19,793 nucleotides of DNA from Anaeromassilibacillus stercoravium (GTDB lineage: Bacteria; Bacillota; Clostridia; Oscillospirales; Acutalibacteraceae), in contig DWYE01000080.1 of assembly GCA_019118845.1 (NCBI GenBank), positions 1-19,793 on the forward strand, read 5' to 3'. The notes under the pieces are model-generated. The model searched no databases, was not told where the DNA came from, and saw only the letters and a list, made by a program, of their open reading frames with translations. Shown here one piece after another: positions 14,213 through 19,793 of the stretch; the first letter of the stretch is position 1, and each line of letters begins with the position of its first letter. The position numbers and the translations under genes were made by a program.

Positions 14213-15151
14213 TTATTTCTTCAAGACCTCTTTTACGACCTCCGCCACATGGTCTGCGCACAAGCCGAAATCCTTGAGCAGATCCACCGCCGGGCCGGAA
14301 TAGCCAAAGCGGTCGTTTACACCGATCTTTGTCACCGGAACCGGGTTTTCACGGATTGCTTCGCACACTGCGTCGCCCAGGCCGCCAATGATGCTGTGCT
14401 CTTCCGCTGTTACAATGTGGCCGGTCTCCGCCGCCGCTTTGCGCAGCAGTTCTGCATCAATTGGCTTAATGGTGTGAATATTGATCACACGCGCGTCGAT
14501 CCCCGCTTCTGCGAGCTGCTCCGCTGCCTTAAGGGATTCGCCCACCATCAGGCCCGTCGCCACAATGGTGATGTCCTTGCCGTCGCGCAGGGTTACACCC
14601 TTGCCCAGCTCAAACTGATAGCTTTCATCGTTGATCGTCTCAATGGCCAGGCGGCCCAAACGCACATAGACCGGGCCGTTATATGCAGCGATCGCCTTAA
14701 CCGCGGCCTTCATCTCATAATAGTCAGCCGGATTCACCACTGTCATTCCCGGAATGGTACGCATCAATGCGATATCTTCGCAGCATTGATGGGTCGCGCC
14801 GTCCTCACCGACGGAAATTCCAGCATGGGAACCGCCGATCTTGACATTCAAGTGCGGATAGCCGATCGAATTGCGCACCTGCTCATAGGCACGGCCCGTA
14901 GCAAACATGGCAAAAGAGCTGGCAAACGGGAGCATTCCGGCCGCAGCAAGCCCAGCGGCGACGCCCATCATGTTCCCCTCTGCGATCCCGCAGTCGAAGA
15001 AGCGCTCCGGGTGCGCCTTCTTAAACATACCGGATTTCGTGGCGGCCGCCAAGTCCGCGTCGAGCACCACCAAATTTGGGTATTCGTCCATGAGCTCAAC
15101 CAGAGCTTCGCCGTAGCCGTCTCTGGTCGCCTTCTTGATTACATCCGCCAT
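14213..15151 (-). CDS. Transketolase, C-terminal subunit
   Basis: This 312-residue protein corresponds to the pyrimidine-binding and C-terminal domains of transketolase. It has the conserved glutamate E58 in FFDCGIAEGNMMGVAAGLA, which would activate the thiamine diphosphate cofactor, and GEDGATHQ (115-122), which is typical of transketolase and DXS. The C-terminal domain (VINIHTIKPIDAELL, TAEEHSIIGGLGDAV) completes the fold. It works with the N-terminal subunit encoded directly upstream: the TAA of that gene abuts this ATG, with GAGGTGG as binding site. Split transketolases of this size are common in Firmicutes and archaea. The complex moves two-carbon units between sugar phosphates in the non-oxidative pentose phosphate pathway, in the cytoplasm. 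The length is normal for the split form. Confidence 0.93.
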   Translation of the reverse strand: MADVIKKATRDGYGEALVELMDEYPNLVVLDADLAAATKSGMFKKAHPERFFDCGIAEGNMMGVAAGLAAAGMLPFASSFAMFATGRAYEQVRNSIGYPHLNVKIGGSHAGISVGEDGATHQCCEDIALMRTIPGMTVVNPADYYEMKAAVKAIAAYNGPVYVRLGRLAIETINDESYQFELGKGVTLRDGKDITIVATGLMVGESLKAAEQLAEAGIDARVINIHTIKPIDAELLRKAAAETGHIVTAEEHSIIGGLGDAVCEAIRENPVPVTKIGVNDRFGYSGPAVDLLKDFGLCADHVAEVVKEVLKK

Positions 15152-15997
15152 TTATTCCACCTCCAATGCCGCAAGCGCCTGCTTAAGGTCCTGCATCGCA
15201 ACTTCATACTGCTCTTGGTTGGGGGCGGTGCCGTGCCAGCCCACCTGGTTTTCCATAAAGGAGACGCCTTTGCCCTTCACCGTCTTTGCGATGATGACAC
15301 AGGGCTTGCCCTTCACTTCGCGTGCATGGGCAAACGCCTCTTCAATCGCATCGAAATCGTGGCCATCAATGATGACAGCGTCAAATCCAAATGCGCGGAA
15401 CTTCTCGTCGATCGGGTACGGGCTGCAAACCTCATCCAGCGTGCCGTCGATCTGGAGGTCGTTGTTGTCCACAATCAGGCAGAGGTTGTCCAATTTTTTG
15501 TGGGACGCGAACATCGCAGCCTCCCACACTTGGCCCTCTTCGATTTCGCCGTCGCCCAGCATGGAATACACGCGATAATCCTTGCCCATGATCTTCGCCG
15601 CTAACGCCATGCCGCAGGCCGTAGATACGCCTTGGCCCAGGGAACCCGTGCTCATATCAATGCCGGGAGTGTCCAACATGTTGGGATGCCCCTGTAACAT
15701 CGCACCAATATGGCGCAGCTTTTGCAGCTCTTCCATCGGGAAATACCCCTTGAGCGCCAATGTCGCATACAGTGCCGGGCAGCAATGCCCCTTTGAGAGC
15801 ACAAAACGATCCCGGTCTTCGTCCGCCGGACGAGTGGGATCCACGCGCATCTCTTTAAAGTAGAGATAGGTCAGCACGTCTGCTGCGGAGAGAGAGCCGC
15901 CCGGATGTCCGGATTTTGCATGATAAACTCCCTCAATCGCGCCCATACGGATTTTACAGGCCGCAATTTGCAGGTCTTTCTTTTCTGCTGTATTCAT
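15152..15997 (-). CDS. Transketolase, N-terminal subunit
   Basis: This 281-residue protein is the diphosphate-binding half of transketolase. It has SGHPGGSLS (29-37), SKGH (68-71), MSTGSLGQG (115-123) and the thiamine diphosphate/magnesium motif from GDG (148-150) to NN (178-179) in VDNNDLQIDG. A catalytic histidine is expected among H31, H71 and the GWHG near the C-terminus. The start is ATG 15997, with GGGAGG 6-7 nt ahead; the longer reading from 16036 starts at about the predicted transcription start and lacks a binding site. With the C-terminal subunit, with no gap between, it forms the complete enzyme. Confidence 0.93.
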   Translation of the reverse strand: MNTAEKKDLQIAACKIRMGAIEGVYHAKSGHPGGSLSAADVLTYLYFKEMRVDPTRPADEDRDRFVLSKGHCCPALYATLALKGYFPMEELQKLRHIGAMLQGHPNMLDTPGIDMSTGSLGQGVSTACGMALAAKIMGKDYRVYSMLGDGEIEEGQVWEAAMFASHKKLDNLCLIVDNNDLQIDGTLDEVCSPYPIDEKFRAFGFDAVIIDGHDFDAIEEAFAHAREVKGKPCVIIAKTVKGKGVSFMENQVGWHGTAPNQEQYEVAMQDLKQALAALEVE

Positions 15998-16037
15998 AAT
16001 GTCCTCCCTTGAAATGATATGAGAAACAACCGCCATT

Positions 16038-16066
16038 ATTATAGCGCATCAACGCAGAAAATGCAA
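16038..16066 (-). promoter_or_regulatory. Promoter for the transketolase operon
   Basis: On the minus strand there is TTGCAT (16066-16061), a 17-bp spacer and a perfect TATAAT (16043-16038). The start near 16031 gives a leader of about 34 nt. Confidence 0.72.
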
Positions 16067-16147
16067 TTTTCGCCGGGATATTTTTGCCTATTTGCGCCAT
16101 GCGACGACTGTTCCAGCGCATCTTGATAAAATTTTGTTGGAAAATAC

Positions 16148-16162
16148 CGGTTTACAAAACCG
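16148..16162 (-). terminator. Weak terminator after the ABC exporter operon
   Basis: Read on the minus strand, CGGTTT and AAACCG form a 6-bp stem with a TGT loop, followed by GTATTTTCC. It lies 42 bases after the stop of the second ABC gene. It is short and AT-rich. Confidence 0.4.
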
Positions 16163-16203
16163 AGAAAGGCAGGCAACGCCCCCTTTTCCTACTCTTTCCT
16201 CTT

Positions 16204-17964
16204 TTAACTAACGGCAAACTGACTGTTGTACAGGTTGGCGTAAAAGCCGCCTTTGGCCAAAAGCGACTCGTGGGTACCCTGCTCCACAATATGGCCCTGG
16301 TTCATCACCAGGATCAAATCCGCACCCTTGATGGTAGAAAGGCGGTGTGCCACGATAAAGCTGGTCCGCCCGCGCATCATCTCTTCAAACGCTGTTTGGA
16401 TCTTCCATTCCGTGCGGGTATCGATGCTGCTGGTGGCTTCATCGAGGATCAGCATGGGCGGGTCCACCAGCATAACCCGTGCAATGCACAGCAGCTGCCG
16501 CTGCCCCTGCGAGAGGTTGCCGCCATCTTCAGAAATCACGGTGTCATACCCCTGCGGGAGGCGCAGGATAAAGGAATGCGCGTGCGCTTTTTTGGCCGCC
16601 GCAACCACCTCTTCCAGACTTGCGTCCTCCCGGCCATACGCGATGTTTTCCCGCACTGTGCCGGAGAAAAGCCAGCTCTCCTGAAGCACCATGCCGTACT
16701 GTTTACGCAGGCTGTTGCGTGTGACCGACTGAATATTGTGCCCGTCCACGGAGATCGATCCGCGGTCCGCATCATAAAACCGCATCAATAGGTTGATGAT
16801 CGTCGTCTTGCCGCACCCAGTCGGGCCAACGATCGCAATCCGGCTTCCACTTTTTGCAGCAATGTTCATATCCTCGATCAGCTTACGCGCAGGATCGTAG
16901 GAGAAATACAGATGCTCGACCGCCACATCTCCTTTGCAGTGCTCCAGAACAGCCGCATCCGGGGCATCCGGCCGTTCAGATTCCTCGTCTAGGACGGCAA
17001 AGAGGCGCTCTGCAGAGGCGAATGCGGTCTGAATCTGGGTGAGCACCCCTGTCACCTCATTGAACGGCTTCGTGTACTGGTTTGCGTAGGTCAGAAAACT
17101 GGAGATTTGGCCGATCGTCAACGGCGCGGGCCAGCCTGTGATCGCGCAGACGGCACCAAAGGCCGCAACCGCGGTATATACCATATTGTTGACAAAACGT
17201 GTGCTGGGATTGCTCAAGGACGAATAAAACTGCGCTTTTACACCACAGTCGTACAGCCGCCCATTGATCTCTTTAAATCGCTCCTCTGCACGGCCTTCAT
17301 AGTGGAAGGTCTTGACGGTCTTCTGTCCTCCGATCATCTCTTCCACAAAGCCGGAGAGCTCTCCTTGGGTAGCCTGCTGTTCGACAAACTGCCGGTGGGT
17401 TAGCCGGGCGATAAAGGCCGCTACGAACAGTGAAAGCGGCGTGACCAAAACCACCACCACCGTAATCACCGGACTGATGGTCAACATAAACAGTAAAGTA
17501 CCGACGATCGTCACAACACCGGTAAAAAGCTGGGTGATCCCCTGCAACAAGCCGTCAGACACCTGATCCACATCGTTGACAATGCGGCTGATCAGATCCC
17601 CGTGCGCGTGGCCGTCGATGTATTTCAGCGGCAGGGTATTGATCTTCTCATACGTCTGGATGCGCAGATCGCGCACCGTCTTATAGCTGACGCGGTTGGT
17701 GCAATAGGTCATCAGCCATTGGAAGGCCGCGCTGACCACAATCGTGCCCGCCAAAGTGATTAGGACAGGGACCATGGCAGCAAAATCCACCTGGTCCGGG
17801 CCGATCACATAGTCGATGGCCCGTCCAACCAAGATGGGACCATAGAGCGTCAAGGACACATTGATGATGGCGCTGACCAACGCCAAAAGCAGGAATCCCG
17901 CGTGAGGCTTCGCATAGCGCAGCAGACGCTTCAAGACAGATTTATTGATCCCGGACTTTTTCAT
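16204..17964 (-). CDS. ABC exporter half-transporter with intact catalytic residues
   Basis: This 586-residue protein has an N-terminal ABC exporter membrane domain (six spans, about 20-310) fused to an ATPase domain. It has Walker A GPTGCGKTT (380-388), Q-loop LQES, signature LSQGQ (484-488, second Gly replaced by Gln), Walker B LILDE with catalytic E509, and H-loop H540 (IVAHRLSTI). It would pair with the protein encoded just upstream: the stop of that gene and this ATG overlap by 1 nt (TAATG). Relatives are heterodimeric multidrug or lipid exporters such as BmrCD, LmrCD and TM287/288. Its own Walker/Glu/His residues would build the active ATP site, while its altered signature faces the inactive one. 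The substrate is unknown. Confidence 0.93.
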   Translation of the reverse strand: MKKSGINKSVLKRLLRYAKPHAGFLLLALVSAIINVSLTLYGPILVGRAIDYVIGPDQVDFAAMVPVLITLAGTIVVSAAFQWLMTYCTNRVSYKTVRDLRIQTYEKINTLPLKYIDGHAHGDLISRIVNDVDQVSDGLLQGITQLFTGVVTIVGTLLFMLTISPVITVVVVLVTPLSLFVAAFIARLTHRQFVEQQATQGELSGFVEEMIGGQKTVKTFHYEGRAEERFKEINGRLYDCGVKAQFYSSLSNPSTRFVNNMVYTAVAAFGAVCAITGWPAPLTIGQISSFLTYANQYTKPFNEVTGVLTQIQTAFASAERLFAVLDEESERPDAPDAAVLEHCKGDVAVEHLYFSYDPARKLIEDMNIAAKSGSRIAIVGPTGCGKTTIINLLMRFYDADRGSISVDGHNIQSVTRNSLRKQYGMVLQESWLFSGTVRENIAYGREDASLEEVVAAAKKAHAHSFILRLPQGYDTVISEDGGNLSQGQRQLLCIARVMLVDPPMLILDEATSSIDTRTEWKIQTAFEEMMRGRTSFIVAHRLSTIKGADLILVMNQGHIVEQGTHESLLAKGGFYANLYNSQFAVS

Positions 17965-19712
17965 TAGCGCGCCGCCTCCTCTCTGCTCAACTGGGAAAGG
18001 CAGATTTCCCGGTAGACCTCACAGCTCTCCATAAGCTCTTCATGCGTCCCCAGGCCCGCCATAGTGCCGTCGTCCAGCACAAGGATGCGGTCTGCAGCTT
18101 TCACCGTGCTCACGCGCTGGGAGACCATTAAAACCGTCATCCCCTGCGTCTCCGCTTTCAGCGCACGCCGCAGGGCTGCGTCCGTTGCAAAGTCCAGCGC
18201 GCTGGCACTATCGTCCAAAATGAGGATTTCCGGCTTCCCCGCGAGCGCGCGGGCGATGGTCAGACGCTGCTTTTGGCCACCAGAGAAATTCTTTCCGCCC
18301 TGGCTCACTGGGCTCTCCAACCCAAGCGGCAGACGGTCAACGAAATCTTTCGCTTGTGCGATTCGCAGGGCGTTTTCCAGCTCCTGTTGGGTCGCATGGG
18401 CGTTTCCCCAGCGCAGATTGCTCGCAATCGTGCCGGAAAAGAGCTCCGCGAGCTGTGGAACCATTCCCACTTTCTCGCGAAGCTGTGAAAAGGGATATTC
18501 CTTTACATTGATTCCTTCCACGAAAACAGAACCCTCAGTGACGTCGTAAAACCGCGGAATCAAGCTGACCAGCGTCGATTTTCCGGAACCAGTGCCACCG
18601 ATGATCCCGATCGTTTCCCCTTTTCTTATAGTAAAGTCTAAATCCTTTACAGCGTATTTTTCTCCATGCTCTCCCCCGTCTCCACTATAGGAGAAACTCA
18701 CATGCGAAAAAGCGATTTCCGGCGCACCCTGCTTGGGCGAAACCGGCCCATTCGCCGGTTCCGGGACGGATGTTTCCATCTCAAGCACCTCGTTGACGCG
18801 GCCCGCAGAGGCAGCCGCCTTGGTAAAGGTGACCACCAAATTCGCCACAACAATCAGCGCCAGCAATGTCTGCGACATGTAGTTGACAAAGGCGATGACC
18901 TCGCCCTGTGTCATCCCGCCGGAAGTCACGCGCATTCCGCCGAACCAAACGATCGCGATCACGGCGAAATTCATAATCAAGTATGTGAGCGGGTTTAAAA
19001 GCGCGGAGAGCTTTCCAACCCGGATGGCGGTATCCGTCTGGTCGTTGGCAGCTGTGCGGAATCGCGCCTCCTCATGGTCCTGCTTCGAAAACGCGCGGAT
19101 GACGCGCGCGCCGCTCAACCCTTCGCGGGAAATCAGCGAAATACGGTCAAGCTTTTTCTGCATGACTTTGAAATACGGCACCGACCGGCTCATGACCAAA
19201 TAAAGCACCAACCCGATGAGCGGTGTCGCCACCAAAAAGACAATAGCAAGTGGAAGATCGATCAACATTGCCATCACTACGGCGCCGAGCGCCAAAAATG
19301 GCGCGCGGATCACCAGGCGGATTAACATTGCCACCGCATATTGAAGCTGGTTGACGTCGTTTGTAATGCGGGTGATCAGCGACGGCGTGCCGAAGCGGTC
19401 GATCTCCTTATGGGAAAATGTGTTGATATGGCGATACATCTCATTTCGCAGGACCGTTCCAAACCCCTGCGAAGCAATGGAGGCCATTTTCTGACAGACC
19501 AGCGCACAGCACAGGCCAACAACGCCCAACAGGAGCATCACGCCGCCCATGCGCCAGACATAGCCGACGTCCCCGGTGCGTACACCGTTGTCGATGATAT
19601 CCGCTGTCACAATTGGTACAATCAGTTCAAAGACGGCTTCCGTCAATTTGAAGATAGGGCCCAGGATGACCTGCAGCCGGTAATTCTTCAGGAAGCGTGC
19701 GAGTTTTCGCAT
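17964..19712 (-). CDS. ABC exporter half-transporter with degenerate ATP site
   Basis: This 582-residue protein has an ABC exporter membrane domain (six spans, about 15-300) and an ATPase domain. It has Walker A GGTGSGKST (372-380), signature FSGGQ (476-480) and Walker B ILILD, followed by D501 where the catalytic glutamate normally lies (LDDSASALD). Gln 532 replaces the H-loop histidine (MVSQRVSTV). Losing both catalytic residues means the site built on its Walker motifs should bind ATP but hydrolyse it poorly. The first half of a heterodimeric exporter often shows this. The partner is the next gene, overlapping by 1 nt. The start is ATG 19712, with AAAAGGA about 9 nt ahead. Likely role: export of drugs, peptides or lipids from the membrane. 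Confidence 0.93.
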   Translation of the reverse strand: MRKLARFLKNYRLQVILGPIFKLTEAVFELIVPIVTADIIDNGVRTGDVGYVWRMGGVMLLLGVVGLCCALVCQKMASIASQGFGTVLRNEMYRHINTFSHKEIDRFGTPSLITRITNDVNQLQYAVAMLIRLVIRAPFLALGAVVMAMLIDLPLAIVFLVATPLIGLVLYLVMSRSVPYFKVMQKKLDRISLISREGLSGARVIRAFSKQDHEEARFRTAANDQTDTAIRVGKLSALLNPLTYLIMNFAVIAIVWFGGMRVTSGGMTQGEVIAFVNYMSQTLLALIVVANLVVTFTKAAASAGRVNEVLEMETSVPEPANGPVSPKQGAPEIAFSHVSFSYSGDGGEHGEKYAVKDLDFTIRKGETIGIIGGTGSGKSTLVSLIPRFYDVTEGSVFVEGINVKEYPFSQLREKVGMVPQLAELFSGTIASNLRWGNAHATQQELENALRIAQAKDFVDRLPLGLESPVSQGGKNFSGGQKQRLTIARALAGKPEILILDDSASALDFATDAALRRALKAETQGMTVLMVSQRVSTVKAADRILVLDDGTMAGLGTHEELMESCEVYREICLSQLSREEAAR

Positions 19713-19744
19713 GAGACCAAATCCTTTTCTTTAACATATCCTCT

Positions 19745-19773
19745 ATTTTACCTCCATTGGACAAAAATAGCAA
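19745..19773 (-). promoter_or_regulatory. Promoter for the ABC exporter operon
   Basis: On the minus strand there is TTGCTA (19773-19768), a 17-bp spacer and TAAAAT (19750-19745). The start near 19738 leaves a short leader of about 26 nt that includes the binding site. Confidence 0.55.
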
Positions 19774-19793
19774 TTTATTTTGCTGGCTACTTC

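Noticed and set aside
14249..15604. 451-aa open frame on the plus strand opposite the transketolase genes
   Set aside because: It runs across the junction of two clear transketolase subunits, is rich in His, Cys and Arg, and has no binding site or family features.
16084..16791. 235-aa open frame on the plus strand at the end of the ABC exporter gene
   Set aside because: Most of it is antisense to the ATPase domain, including Walker B and signature regions.

Overview
The window looks like chromosomal DNA of a Gram-positive, anaerobic Clostridia-type bacterium, most plausibly Oscillospiraceae/Ruminococcaceae. The reasons are strong AGGAGG-type ribosome binding sites, sigma-A promoters of the TTGxxx-17-TATAAT kind (often with an extended -10), a split two-gene transketolase, a heterodimeric ABC exporter, a CtpE-like calcium-type P-type ATPase, and a small protein ending in a PVQDADDL-type tail that I associate with this family. 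The genus is inference; there is no rRNA or other marker gene here.

Layout. (1) 1-2775: the 3' end of a sensor histidine kinase, a short promoter region with a repeated GTAGGATT motif, then a translationally overlapped ABC ATPase and FtsX-type permease. This is the usual arrangement of a two-component system beside the peptide or antibiotic-sensing transporter it controls. (2) 3071-3592: an unrecognised two-span membrane protein. (3) 3866-5092 (minus): a polytopic O-antigen ligase/polymerase-type protein. (4) 5524-7917: a CtpE-like cation P-type ATPase with a long leader, ending in a strong two-way terminator shared with (5) 8039-9073 (minus): a membrane-anchored beta-lactamase-fold serine hydrolase. 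(6) 9243-10963 (minus): a PglC-like sugar-phosphate transferase overlapping tcdA (tRNA t6A dehydratase), followed by a 64-aa protein and a terminator. (7) 11639-13698: ROK-family glucokinase and aldose 1-epimerase, behind a roughly 390-nt leader RNA with alternative pairings. (8) 13773-14130: non-coding and rich in hairpins, possibly the remains of a mobile element. (9) 14213-15997 (minus): the two transketolase halves. (10) 16204-19712 (minus): a heterodimeric ABC exporter whose sequence deviations all fall in one of its two ATP sites.

Functionally the window is mostly envelope and transport genes (transporter with its sensor, polymerase/ligase, sugar transferase, beta-lactamase-fold enzyme, exporter) beside central sugar metabolism (glucokinase, mutarotase, transketolase). 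Glucokinase and mutarotase would act together on incoming hexose; transketolase supplies the non-oxidative pentose phosphate pathway.

I do not see a clearly new multi-gene system, CRISPR array, tRNA or rRNA, or an intact transposase. The points most worth checking are the hairpin cluster at 13773-14130, the structured leader before glucokinase, the repeated motif before the first ABC operon, and the small conserved-looking protein at 9243-9437.
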